Assembly: GCA_910589415.1 (NCBI GenBank)
Contig: OU342635.1
Location: 12,586,001 to 12,650,000 of the forward strand
Direction: 5' to 3'
Length of the DNA: 64,000 bases
From: Malachius bipustulatus
Lineage: Eukaryota; Arthropoda; Insecta; Coleoptera; Melyridae
Positions 42,936 to 55,050 of this stretch are shown here, in pieces; the stretch's first letter is position 1; each line of letters opens with the position of its first letter. The notes below the pieces were generated by a model. That model did no database searches and was not told the DNA's origin. It saw only the letters and a program-made list of their open reading frames with translations. The translations under genes and the position numbers were made by a program.

Positions 42936-43634
42936 TCTTTTGTAAATTAATACTAATTCTCTTTGAAAATATTCAGAAAATAAAGTTACACCAAACCTTA
43001 ATATTTTGAATAGTTTCTTTTGGTTTAGGTTCTGGTTTTAGACTTTAAAAATCTCTTTCTTTTATATTTTAGCCTGTATTTTTTTTTAAATTTCAATACT
43101 CATCAATAAATATCGTGATCAAGGGACTAACCAGTCCCGTAACGTTAATATTATAAAAAAAAAACTTTAAAAGACTAAAACCAGAACCTAAGCCCAAGGG
43201 AAAATTCAAAATATTATATCAGCAATTGGTTCAATAAATACAATTTTCTAATTACTATTTTTAATTTGTTGATTATATCCTAACATTGTACAAGTTGATT
43301 GTAAACATTTTACAAATACCTTGTACAAAAATAGAAACTAAAATAATTATTCTGGCTTGTGGATTTCTACTATCACCGGAAAAAGGCTGCCTCGGATTGT
43401 TAGAGTTGTTGCTACCGGAAAATCTGTTGCGTTCATAGACGTTATTCTTACTGCTAGGTACTTACATACAAAAAGAATTATAAATAATATTTGTTAAATT
43501 TTTATTTATGAAAAATCCAATTTCTTAAAAATCATAGCTTCTTTTGGTTACATATTTTCGTCTTGAAATTATAAATAAAATGGGGCTGTATAAAAAATAA
43601 ATAAACATTTCTTAACTGACAAATCATAACTAAC
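42936..43634. other. Convergent spacer before attacin 13
   Basis: Homologous to 37290-37773 and 29865-30203. No gene recognised. Confidence 0.5.
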
Positions 43635-44126
43635 TTAAAATCTATGCGTAAATTGTAAACCAGTATTCCAGTTAGGATGGCCCGTGCCCCCAGGACCTCC
43701 ATAATGCCTGTTCCACCCGCCGACGGCGTCCAACCTAGTATTTCCACCATTAGTCTGCCAAAGATTTCCTTTCGCCAAGGCGTTGACGTCGGTGCCGAAG
43801 CGTCCGGTCCTGGTGGCATCAAGATGCACCCCCGAACCGGAGTTCTGATGAGAATAATCCAGGGCACCTCCAGTGGATACAGGACCATGGTGTAATATAT
43901 TCTTAGAGACGGAAGCGCTACCGTCAAGGCGATGGTCCGGGTTGCTCCATATGGTTCCTTTATGAAGCAGTGTAGATTGGCCGGAAGGGTCGATGTTGAC
44001 TGAGGTGGATTGCCTTCGTAGGCGACGTAGAGGCACTTGGTAAAAGCTCTCTTCTTCGTGATAAGGATAGGCAGCTGCCATAGCACTTAATACTACAACT
44101 GTACACAGAATAAAAGTAGATTTCAT
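43635..44126 (-). CDS. Attacin-like antimicrobial peptide 13
   Basis: 163 residues. Signal peptide MKSTFILCTVVVLSAMAAA, propeptide YPYHEEESFYQVPLRRLRR as in 37774. The mature part departs from 37774 with SHQNSGSG, NALAKGNLWQTNGG, GGWNRHYGG and GGTGHPNWN, so it combines features of 37774 (5' part) and 40769/47402 (3' part). Head-to-head with 47402 across 3.3 kb. Confidence 0.95.
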   Translation of the reverse strand: MKSTFILCTVVVLSAMAAAYPYHEEESFYQVPLRRLRRQSTSVNIDPSGQSTLLHKGTIWSNPDHRLDGSASVSKNILHHGPVSTGGALDYSHQNSGSGVHLDATRTGRFGTDVNALAKGNLWQTNGGNTRLDAVGGWNRHYGGPGGTGHPNWNTGLQFTHRF

Positions 44127-44204
44127 TTTGATGAAAAATGTGAAGACTTGTATGTTCTTTTTGAAAACAAAGAGAGAACTGATGCTGCTAGCGGTGATTT
44201 CGAG

Positions 44205-44258
44205 TTATTTATACACGTTGATTTTAATTTAGTTGCAGGTAATTCCCTCGCGTTATCT
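44205..44258 (-). promoter_or_regulatory. Attacin 13 promoter, class 1
   Basis: Minus strand: TATAAATAA (44205-44213), GGGAATTACC (44238-44247), AGATAA (44253-44258). Confidence 0.75.
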
Positions 44259-45588
44259 CAGACTGTTATTGAATGGGATTCAATCAAACCTTCCGAACAG
44301 CATGAGTATAATGTATCTTGAGATATCATGGTTTGGGTATTTCACAACGCTGTTTATTTTCTTTGAAACGCTATTGATTATCATTGAAGTTTAAAATAAT
44401 ACTATTAAAAATTAAGCAGCCAATAATATTAAAAAAGCTATAAAAAAAGCTTTCATCGTTTGGGGCTTTCTACAAAAATCTCACAAGCAATCCGATATTA
44501 TTGACATTGGAAGCGAGATTGAAAGATATTATTGAAAAGAATTACATAACATAGTATCTACACGATGCGCAATAAGTAAGGGATCCAGCAGTTTATTGTG
44601 CTATTAGCAATTTTTCAAATTTTCATTATACTAAAACAAAGATTAAACTCTTGAGATGACATCTGTCTTTGAAATTTCAGTACAGTGTTGGTTATTGTAC
44701 ATCTGAATCAAGCCGCAGGCGAAATAAAAATAGGCGTTTATAATATTTTTTTTTTAACTGAAAAATTATCAATCAAAGATGAGATAAAAGTTCCAAAGAA
44801 GGCAAAAGGTTTTGAAATGCTTCATGCTGGCGCTACAAAAGCTACTGTTGCATAATTTCTACGGATGAGCATACCGTAACTGTTGTCAGTATAGACAATG
44901 GAACAGATTCCAAACTGCTGAAGCACCGACTACTAGTTTGCTAATTTAATCGACTTTCTAGCTCTTAATAGTGCCGACTTAATTTAAAACACGGTGTGTA
45001 TTGTCCAACAAGCCTATTATGTCCTTTTCTGCTATAAGGGCAAGTTGCCTGGAAATTACGGACCTAAAATTTTGGCAAGAACAATTATTAGGAATCGCCT
45101 TTCTCAAGCTAATTCACCAACAAATATAGCCTTTAGAGCTTTAGAGTTATATTTTAGGAAATGAGATTATTGGTTGAACATTGGTAGTAAAATTTTACCC
45201 CAGATATATTTTAAACTTTGATGAATATAGATTCATATCTCCATTGTGTATACGATTCTGAACGCTTTCGGATAGGTATGTCAAGCTCAGGTGAACGTTT
45301 TGTAGAACTTTTTTTCAACAAACGGTGACATTTAAAGGTGGCACAATTACGGTGTGAAATGGAATTTGTTTAGGAGAGCGAACTTACACATTAGTCGAAA
45401 GAAAATAAATGGCTTTTTATGATAAGGCATAATCGATAATTTTTTCAGAATATTATTGTACGTCAGGACATTTTGTTCTTAGATATGACAATTTCTCATA
45501 GAATGATCGAAGTTCTTAACACCAACGCCATTCAAGTAGATATATTTCTTCACCTTCTCCCCCTTATTCTCCTGACCTTAACGATATA
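44259..45588. other. Spacer of attacin pair 7, left part
   Basis: Paralogous to 38398-39930 but without the hammerhead block. No gene recognised. Confidence 0.5.
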
Positions 45589-46666
45589 CAGGGTGTATCT
45601 AAATAACACCGAAAAAAATTAAGGGGTGATTCTGTGATGAAAATTAAGGGGGGTATTTGGTATAGAATTTTTCGAAAAAACTCTCCCCGAAAAAGTTACA
45701 CCCCTCCGAAGAATGAAGAAAAAATGGTTTTTATTTTTTATTTTCCCTGTATATTAAGCTAAAGACACGAAAATTGGTAAATATTATAATTGTCAATGAA
45801 ACTACATATTTTGAGTTTTTTTCAACCCTGATGTATGCTTAGAAGGGATTGAAATAGTCAACCCCTAAGATATTTTACCATACAAAATTTTTTTTTTAGA
45901 TTAAAAATTTTCTCTAAAATATCACGACTGAATAGCTCAATGAATCTACAAACTTTTTTATTTTCACAAGTTGTTTCGAAAACTTAAGCATTTACGAGAA
46001 AAAAAATAAATGAAATGCATTTTCACAAAGATGAGCTAACGCGAGGATATTTTGCCTTAAGGTCTAGTGGTCTGTGCTTTGCAGTGACATTCATAAAAAC
46101 GATAATACTGATAGCATTATTATTGTATTGTTGACCTTCGACAGTTTCTTTTTTCATTCTTTGCTTACTATTGTTTTAGTTGTAAGAATCTTTGCCTAAT
46201 TTTTTGGTTGGCTATTGTTCAATATTTATAACATGAGCTTGCAATACATTTATTTTTTTCTCTTAAATGCGCAAGTTTCAGAAAAAACTTATGGAGATAA
46301 AAAAGTTTGTAGATTAATTGAGCTATTCAGTCGTGTTTTTTTTTAAAGAAAAATTTTAATCTAAAAAAAATTGTAAGGTAAAATATCTTAGGGGTTGACT
46401 ATTTCAATCCCTTCTAAGCATACTTCAGGGTTGAAAAAAATTCAAAATATGTAGTTTCATTGACAATTAATATTTACCAATTTTCGCGTCTTTAGCTTAA
46501 TATACAGGGAAAATAAAAAATAAAAACCATTTTTTTTTCTTTTCTTCGGAGGGGTGTAACTTTTTCGGGGAGAGTTTTTTCAAAAAATTCTATACCAAAT
46601 ACCCCCCTTAATTTTCATCACAGAATCACCCCTTAATTTTTTTCGGTGTTATTTAGATACACCCTG
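45589..46666. mobile_element. CAGGGTG foldback element 4
   Basis: 1078 bp with arms of about 420 bp. Ends CAGGGTGTATCTAAATAACA and its inverse, flanked by TA (45587-45588, 46667-46668). The paralogous spacer has CATATAGAACGT uninterrupted near 39924, confirming the boundary and the TA target. No transposase. Confidence 0.9.
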
Positions 46667-47257
46667 TAGAACGTGGTTGGAATTTATTGCCAGAAGTCAT
46701 AAATTAGGTATATGCTTATAAGTAAGTGCAAATTTCCGAGGCGGTGGAGCCACAACAATGTTATTTTGACCCTGCCTCTTTGAGTTCAAACCATTCTTAA
46801 AATTTAATATTTGTGGAATTTTTTCTGTTTCTTTTTAAGTTTTTTTTTTTAATAATTAATACAAACACAAAGAAAAGTTAATAAACCCAAACAAGAGATT
46901 AAAAAATTACTGTGTATGTAAGTTGTTGATTATATCTCAAACAATGTCCTCAACTTTTTGCGCATAGTATAGAAACACAGATAATGCAATCAATCATGTC
47001 TGAGCTCGTAGCATGTATTAGGTATGAGATGGTACACCGAAGGTTACGCAGAAAAGGAATGCAATAACAATAACATTCTATTTCATTCAGATATTATACT
47101 AGTACATTTCTGTTCAGTTAATCGATTGAATCTTATTTACAGTTTACAGAGAATGTTTTTTTTTCAGAGCCTAAAGAAGATAAACTACACGGTGAAATAC
47201 CTACTTCAATCTTAAATTGCAGCATTGTAATATTATAAGAAATAATTATTGGGAACC
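46667..47257. other. Spacer of attacin pair 7, right part
   Basis: Paralogous to 39930-40620. No gene recognised. Confidence 0.5.
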
Positions 47258-47323
47258 GGGATTCATAAGTCTCAGATAATGCGAGGAATTACCTATATAG
47301 AGCATTTAATTCATGTATAAATT
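47258..47323 (+). promoter_or_regulatory. Attacin 14 promoter, class 1
   Basis: GGGATTCATA (47258-47267), AGATAA (47274-47279), AGGAATTACC (47284-47293), TATAAATT (47316-47323). Same boxes as at 40625. Confidence 0.7.
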
Positions 47324-47401
47324 AACTTGATTTGATAGACAGCACCAGTTCAAAACTTCACTTTCATAAAGAACAAACAAGTCTTCACATTTTTTATCAA
47401 A

Positions 47402-47893
47402 ATGAAATCTGCATTTATTCTGTGTACAGTTGTTGTGCTAGGAGCTATGACAGCTGCCTACCCTTACGAAGAGGAAGAGAGCTTTTATCGAGTGCCTCTA
47501 CGTCGCCTACGAAGACAATCCACCTCAGTCAACATCGACCCTTCCGGCCAATCTACACTGTTGCATAAAGGGACCATATGGAGCAACCCGGACCATCGCC
47601 TTGACGGTAGCGCTTCTGTCTCGAAGAATATATTACACCATGGTCCTGTTTCCACTGGAGGTGCCCTGGATTATTCTCATCAGTCCTCCGGCTCGGGGGT
47701 ACATCTTGATGCAACCAGGACCGGACGCTTCGGCACCGACGTCAACGCCTTAGCGAAAGGAAATCTTTGGCAGACTAATGGAGGAAACACAAGGTTGGAC
47801 GCCGTAGGGGGCTGGAACAGGCATTATGGAGGTCCTGGCGGCAACGGTCGCCCTAACTGGAATACTGGTCTACAGTTTACTCATAGATTTTAA
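47402..47893 (+). CDS. Attacin-like antimicrobial peptide 14
   Basis: 163 residues, Q type; last gene of the array. Signal peptide as in 40769; propeptide YPYEEEESFYRVPLRRLRR has R where paralogs have L or Q. The mature part has SHQSSGSG, TGRFGTDVNALAKGNLWQTNGG and GGNGRPNWN. Its 3' flank differs from 40769 and is closer to 21315/31435 (ATTTATTTATA then ACAGCCAAAGTTATTTATAA), another sign of reshuffled gene ends. Confidence 0.95.
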   Translation: MKSAFILCTVVVLGAMTAAYPYEEEESFYRVPLRRLRRQSTSVNIDPSGQSTLLHKGTIWSNPDHRLDGSASVSKNILHHGPVSTGGALDYSHQSSGSGVHLDATRTGRFGTDVNALAKGNLWQTNGGNTRLDAVGGWNRHYGGPGGNGRPNWNTGLQFTHRF

Positions 47894-50800
47894 ATTAATT
47901 ACGACTTAGGTAACTTTTATAAAATTTTTATTTATTTATAGAGCTACACAGCCAAAGTTATTTATAATTTCCTAACGTAAAATGCATTCATAAAAGTAAT
48001 TGTTAAAAAAATATAATTGTTGAGAGTATTTACACGCATTTTGAAGGTACCTTAAATATTAAAATTAAGAATTAAAATAATTACCTTTTACCAGAAACTA
48101 ATTTGAGTTATTTCATTATCATTTATTTTTTGTGTCACGAAAAAAGTGGAAAGGAAAATTTTCTAACTTATGAAACCAATATGAATTTTTCAGTGAGAGC
48201 TAGCCATCTCTATCAGACTGCTACTTCTTGGAAACGTACAGTTTTATTTTGGAAAAAATTGATGTTTCCACTGTAGACCTCTTTCTGCTTAGTAGGTAGG
48301 TATTCGTTGAATATTGTAATACAATAAATTGAAAACCAACACAGAATGGAGACAAAATTTAGGGAACACTTTCTGGGGTTCATACTTCGCACAATTTTTA
48401 ATTGAAATTTTGAGCCCACCATAAAAACAATGACCCTTTAACAGGCTTGAATGATTGATTCAAACTCCCTTGAAGTCTCTCTGTATCAACTGTTATCCGG
48501 TATCGTCATTCGTTGTGAAGAGACAGTTCCTTGTTCGAAATCCTGAAAAAACGTCCCCAAGATATGTCAAAGATTTCTCAAGTTTGAGACAAATCGATTT
48601 TTCCCATTACAAAAAGATCACCAAATTGTGGATTGTTTAAAACATTTCCAAGTCTTTGCAACCTCTTCATCTTGTGGGGATGAATATCCATATTATATCC
48701 GTATCCATATTGAAAAATAACGTTTTCTTTTTTATTCACTGCAAAAATTCTCATCTTCATCTCTTTTGAAATTATTTCACTTTCAATTTTTTCAATTATT
48801 ATTTCAATTTTCTTGTGCTAAGGAAGAATTAATATTTAATTTTACAATGAAAAGATTTCTATTTCTCTCATTGTACCGTTTTTAAAGTTTCATTAGTTGG
48901 ATAGTTTTAGCTCTAACGAACATCCCTGTACATTGTCTATGAACTCAAGCAAGTCGTATATTTGCCCAATCAACCTACTTTTGAAATAAGTCAATATTGA
49001 GACAAGAGAATGTTAAGCAGGTACCTACTAATGGTGACTCAAGCCTGTTTATAGTCAACATCATTCAAGAAATGTTGATTAATAACTATGTACAATGGTG
49101 TTGAAATGAAATCTACATGATTTTTTCAATGTAATTTTTTTATTTCAAATTTGTATACTTACCTCTAGCTAGATCATGTCTACAAAGTTAAGAAAAGGAT
49201 CGTTTGCATTTTTGCAAACGTAGGTTTGGATCCTCATCGTTTGAGTATTAAAAAAGTTATTCATGAGTACAATATAGGTGAAAACGAGGCTGTTCATACA
49301 GAGAACCACCACTACTACTACTACTACAGATAATGAGATAACAATAATTAATAGACCTGGATTGTCTATTGATTACAAGCAAAATGAAAAGCCAAAAGCA
49401 TCTTTTGGTCACCAACTATACTCTTGGCCACCCAGGAAAACAAGTTCTCGATGCCTTGGTCAGCTGGTATTTCCCTATAATCAGGTCCTCATCTGCAAAA
49501 ATCTGTGGCAAATGGTAAGTTCGGATGCCAACCCAACTTCAATTCAATTTATCTTTTGGTCAAGTTGATGGGTCTTTTTGTGTTGGTATTAAGCAACCTT
49601 TAATGGATTCTTCACTTTACTAATTAATATCCAGACTTAAACTTAGTCACTTTAAAGTAATAATAAAAGCAATAGTTGCTAAACTGGCCTTAAGAGAAAA
49701 ATAAAATTTTATTGCAGAAGAATAATTGGGTATCTACATATTTTTGACTAAAATAAAATCCTGGGGACCTTAATCCACAAAGTTGTGATAAAAAAAATAA
49801 TTTGTGTTTCATTTATTTATTATTTCAGCTTCAAAATATAAAATACGTATAAGCTGCCCATTTTATGATATTTTTAATTGATAAAAAATTCAAAATCAAT
49901 TAAATTCAAAGTATAGAGTGATTTTTTTTTGACAGCAATTTAGAATAAAATATTTTTTTACTTTTGAATATTCTCATAAGGATCAAAATGAACAGAGATG
50001 GATGTAATAATAGGTAAAATTGTATGGCCACCCTTAAAAAACTCACTGGTTATGGCAGAGCCGAAACATAAAATAATAGTTTTTTTTTAAGTTAAAAACG
50101 AGACAGCTTATACGTCATTAAATAGTCCTGTAAGAAAGTAAAACAAAATAAGTTAAATAGGTAATATCTACAAATATGCTGATTTACTGCTTCATTCATA
50201 GGTTTGGCTTCTGGATTGACTTTCTTTGCCTTCAATTTCAAACTGGATGAGTGAATGTATGGGAAACTGTCTGGAAGAAAAAAGTTTCACAAGAATATCA
50301 TGTAGGTAGGTGGGTATGTATAGATATCTCCAGGAAGAACATTATTAGCGATCTATTTCTGAGCACCTGAAAAATATGTCATATTAGTGAAATGTGATTA
50401 AAAATAAATTAGGTAGGTACATAAGTTGGTAATATACCTCACACAGACAAAAAGCTTTAGAAGAACAAAACTTGCTTGACTAATACACTATTAGGCACAA
50501 TTCTCAAGTAACATACGTAAAAATACGCCAACATGATTTTTATGCCTCATCTAGGTAACCATTAAAATAACTAAATTGGCATTACATTATAATTAATCGA
50601 TTTTTTTTTTATGAAATGCAAATTTTTGGCCCGAAGCAGGTTACTTTCTCGTCTGTATATATTTTTTTTACCATAGAGAACGCGTTAGGATGTACACAAA
50701 AAAGTTTAGGTAAACAAACACACAAGCATACCGATTTGGTCTAACTTTGGTTTAATCAACAATAGAAAATAAAAGGTACACTTCATCAAATATACTCAAT

Positions 50801-51577
50801 AAATCAACGGTAATAATATATAATATAATGTATACTCCCAACTAAACATAATCACTCAACATTTACAAGTATATGACTTATCATCAGACAAATAATAAAC
50901 TAAACAACAGGAGGATGTCCTAACGCGCTAACGCCACGGAACCACTACAGTTTACAGAGAAATACAGAAGAACCAGATTAATTGAAACTAAACATAACAC
51001 ATATATTTCCAAACATAACACTCAATTGAATAAGGTATTGATACCGAACATCCTCTTTCGCCGGCTCAAGTCGTCATAATTTTTTTAATAAACTTGGTAA
51101 TTTACAAATTGCGATCCGTCATCGTCGCACGTTAACTAGTAAAAATATCTCAGTCAGTTTGCTTTAATTATGAATAAAACTTAGGTGATACTCCTGAGAT
51201 GTGGCACTGCTTGCAAGCTGTGCTGCTGTCTATTTACCCATACCGCAATCCTCACCGCATTAAACAGCTTTTATTAAGTCGCTACACCCGAAAAGTCACT
51301 TATATAATCGTTATCACAAAAGCTGGTAATCACTACTAATAAATCTACCCTCAGAAGGACTTGTAAGTAAGTACAGTATCACGTTCCTTTATTTACATAA
51401 ATATAGGCACGATGGGAATGAGAAATCCAGCAGCACCGGTATCAGTCCTGCGGTACACCGAGTCCACGACGGTACAACTATAAGTGGTTGGGGTAGTGGA
51501 GGTGATGATTTAATAATAGTAAGTCTTTGGACGAGTCTCTTTGGGTCAGTGAGGGGAGCTAGCGGGTGGACGTGCTG
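47894..51577. other. Boundary between the attacin array and the CELF gene
   Basis: AT-rich; no convincing ORF, RNA gene or long repeat. The part from about 50700 to 51577 becomes less repetitive and may be the long 3' UTR of the minus-strand CELF gene. A short (ACT)n run is at 49302-49327. Confidence 0.4.
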
Positions 51578-53780
51578 CTAGTACGGCTTGGACGCGTCCT
51601 TGGCCCGTTTCAGCTGCACCTTGAGCCGCTTGGTGCCGATCTGGAAGCCGTTCATGGCCGCGATCGCCGATTGGGCCGACTGAGCGTTATCGAAGGAAAC
51701 GAACCCGAAACACTTGGACAGATTGGTCTGCTTGTCGATGAACACCTTGGCAGAAATGACCTGGCCGAACGGGAGGAATGTCGAGGCCAGGTCCGTGTCG
51801 GTGAACTCCTGTGGCAGGTGGTAGATGAACAAATTCGCACCATCCGGACCTGGAAAAATTGTCATTACTAGCGAAATTCTCTACATCGTCTTAAAAAAAA
51901 TTCTTTAACTCGCTCTTTGTTAGTAGCTGCTATACACTGAAGTCGATACTTGGTTGCCTGGTTTAAATTTTTCATCTTTAGTGCCAAAACAATTGCAAGT
52001 GAACAGAGGGAAAGCTGATTTTTGGATATTGCGTGGTGGGGGCTTAGAAAAGCTTAACGTCAACAAATTGTCAACCAAGATTTCCTACCTGCCATCTTGA
52101 AAAGAGTGTTATTATTATTTTTTTTGCAATAATTCGGCTTTCCGTCGAGATACGAAAATTGCGATGGGATACTTTTTTTGTTTAATGAACACAACCGTGT
52201 AGGCTATATCATCAACTTCAAGTCTTCCTTATCATTAACTTAAAGTTATTTTGACCCTGAAGAAGATAATCGAAACCAGTCAACAATTAAAAAAAACTCT
52301 AGTTTGTCTTGCTTATTCGAGACTTCATTATGGTTTATAAAGTAATAAATAATTAGGCTACAGTTGGTGCTTAAATTACAATGCAAATTTAAAATTGTTC
52401 GAATTCGATAACAGCACAAAAATGCACGCAAGGTAAACTTAATTGGATGCGTTTTTATTTTAACGTCCGTAATTGTATAGAAATAAAATTGACGATTCTG
52501 AAGAGGTAACATCAGCTACTTGTTATGCAACGACATCATCTAGACGTCCGAATTCAACAACCTTAACTGCTGATCAGTCTTTATTTACTATTGTGATTAT
52601 CCTTGAACGGATACGGGTAGAGATTTCGCAGATTTACGAGTTGTTTTTTGAAGCTCCCGACTTAATTATTGTCATCTAGCAAATCGTGCAGTGAGCTGAT
52701 ACTTTAACGACAGGGATCAAGTTTCTAAACGACGATATTTTGCTTATAATAGTCACTCTGATGAGATAACTAACTGCTGAAAACAGAGGAATTATTGAGG
52801 ATAAGTAACTGCATACATAAGAGGTCAATTATTTTTTTACAAAAACAAAAAGTTTGAGTGCGGTGATTTCATAGGAAATATTCATATTTAAGATCTGGCT
52901 TGACAAGATCCGGTCGGCCCGAAAATTCGATTTTTGCAATGTCCGGTCAGTTTGAAAATTCGAGTTTTTTTGAGCCTATCAAACAGGACCTTGCAAAAAA
53001 ATTTCAGCGAACCGGACTCTGCAGAAATGGAGTTTTCGAGCCAAGCGAACGTAGTCTGACCTGACCTTTCAAAAAAGTACAAATCGAGCTGACCGGATTT
53101 CGTAAAATACGAATTTTCAAGCATTGCAAAAAAATTCGTGCATCACTGTGCGTACACAAAAAAAATCAATTCTGGAAAATTAGACTTTAGTTTCCCAAAA
53201 GTAGCTCCTTGACAGGGGATGAAGCATTTATTTGATGTTCTATAGCAAATTATCCCTCTTATCAATATAAATGACAAATTTAGGGTGCTAGAAAAATGGT
53301 GGAATAACTTGAAATTGAAAAAAAATATAATGACGGGTAATCCTTAAGAGTGTACCATCGATTTATTAAACAATTTTTTTCAACACCCTGTTAATGATAG
53401 TGATCGTTTACAAGTTGTGAAACTAAAGAAAATTTATGTAATGAGATTATAACAGGCAAGTATGCAATAAAATGAAAAACCATCCTACCTTCGACTTGCT
53501 TGCCAGCAGCGGCCACGGCGGCAGCGTTAATAGCCACGTTGGTGATGAGCGAGCCATAGGAGATGTCGGGGGCGGCTGCGGCCGCTGCCAGTCCCTGCTG
53601 GAGAGCGGCTGCCGCGTTCAGCGTCCTGCCGTCCATAGCAGTCGCGGCTCCACTTTTTCCCAACAGTCCTGCCATGCAGAGCTGCGTCGGCGGCGTAGGA
53701 GGCGTCGGCTGAGTCATCGCAGCCAAAGTCACCAGATTCTGCATGCCGATAGGGGCTAACAATTGTTCCGTCAGAAGACC
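51578..53780 (-). CDS. Bruno/CELF RNA-binding protein, last two coding exons
   Basis: The penultimate exon (53780-53489) follows a TTTTATCAG acceptor and encodes a Leu/Ala-rich linker ([20 protein letters not shown], later [14 protein letters not shown]). It ends GKQVEG at a GAAG|GTAGG donor. The terminal exon (51849-51578) joins in frame ([15 protein letters not shown]) and encodes the third RRM. RNP2 is LFIYHL and RNP1 is KCFGFVSF, and the protein ends [11 protein letters not shown]. Residues match the animal CELF/Bruno family, which binds GU-rich RNA elements to control splicing and translation. RRM1 and RRM2 exons are not found up to the window end, so a long intron follows. Insects have several bruno paralogs; the exact one is not decided here. 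Confidence 0.92.
51850..53488 (-). other. CELF intron
   Basis: 1639-bp intron with GT-AG ends. Contains degenerate repeats at 52890-53130; nothing else recognised. Confidence 0.85.
52890..53130. repeat. Degenerate repeat rich in CCGGTC and AAAATTCGA
   Basis: Motifs such as GATCCGGTCGGCCCGAAAAT and GTCCGGTCAGTTTGAAAATT recur at an irregular spacing of about 35 bp, with partial inverted versions downstream. The origin is unknown. Confidence 0.5.
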
Positions 53781-55050
53781 CTGATAAAAGAAACCAAAAA
53801 ATAGATAACATGAATGGAAGATACTATGAAACTAAGGAAGACACAATATATTACTGAATAAGGATACATATACAGTTTAATGAATAAATGTAGATAATAA
53901 TAATAATAATTATCAACTTATGCAATATCCGCAATATTACTCGAAAACTGAAGCCAGACTAAGAGAGCGTGTGGGCTGTATTCAGGAAAATGTGCTGCTG
54001 ATTTATTCATGTTATCTTATGTGAGTTATCTCAAGATTTTCAAATTATCTTAAGTTTAAAAGCCCCGTAACTGAAAGTCTCTGTATCACATAAAACACAT
54101 CAAATGTATCTTCCCAACACAAAAAAAGATCTAAGAGCATGTTGAAAAAGTAGTGATTACAAGTTGTTTTAAATAAACTTCGCATGCAGAGGTAAGCACC
54201 CCAAATTAATATGGGAAAAGTTTTCCAGACTTTGGTCCTTATAAACGCCAGCACACTGGCCAATGCACTCATTAATAAGGAAAGCTTGTTTAGCTAATTA
54301 GTAGCACAGTATAGACGTACGTCTATACATGTTGTGTCTAGACTAGACTAAGGTCCGGTAGCACAAACGTAAATTAACCATCTGTCAGATAATTACTGAT
54401 ATTAAATTGTCCCGTGTTATCAAAATATTGCTCTGGTGTTGCTATCATATGGACTCGATGACCGTTTTACGGAGTGTCTAATTAAACCACCCTCGAAGAA
54501 AGGGATAATTATTATTGGGAGGAATTACGTTTTACAGTCATCATCAATGAATGATAACGTTAAAAAACTGAAATGATTAATAGAAAAAGCGCACGTGTAT
54601 GACCAATTGAGACAACTGTCACTCACCAATGAAAATACTTGCTTAACTGCGAACAAAAAAAGTCTGCCCGACCTGACGTATGTTATACAATTCCACACGA
54701 GTTATTACTTGCTTGTGAAGCGAAAATTCCTACAACGGACGATTTGTTTACCATGGCATTAGGTACAAAGACTAATATCCAGAATATACTTCTTGTAGGC
54801 AAACCAAAGTGTAAATTTAAAAGCAAAAGTACAAACAGAAGCCAACGCTATGCCAATTAACACCAGTTGATAACTGGTGCTGCTTTCTCCATAAGCATAC
54901 TTGAACACATTATTGTTTACAGATATCAGCAAATACTTCAGTAAAATAAAAAATATGATAAATGTGACATAAAATGAAGGAATGCCACTAGTGCTGTTCA
55001 GGTGAAATAAAAATATGTTCCATGCAGAGAAGCTGAACGTAGTTTTACTA
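53781..55050. other. CELF intronic sequence, mostly featureless
   Basis: Probably intron of the minus-strand CELF gene. Apart from the MITE half copy at 54350 nothing is recognised. Confidence 0.4.
54350..54405. mobile_element. Half copy of the GGGCCGGTTGCACAAAC MITE
   Basis: AAGGTCCGGTAGCACAAACG followed by TAAATTAAC and CAGATAATTACTGAT matches one arm of the element at 4050-4287; the other arm is missing. Confidence 0.65.

Noticed and set aside
52755..52790. CTGATGAG followed by GAAAAC, a second hammerhead-like core
   Set aside because: The bases between the two boxes do not form a stem II and no stem I pairing is present.
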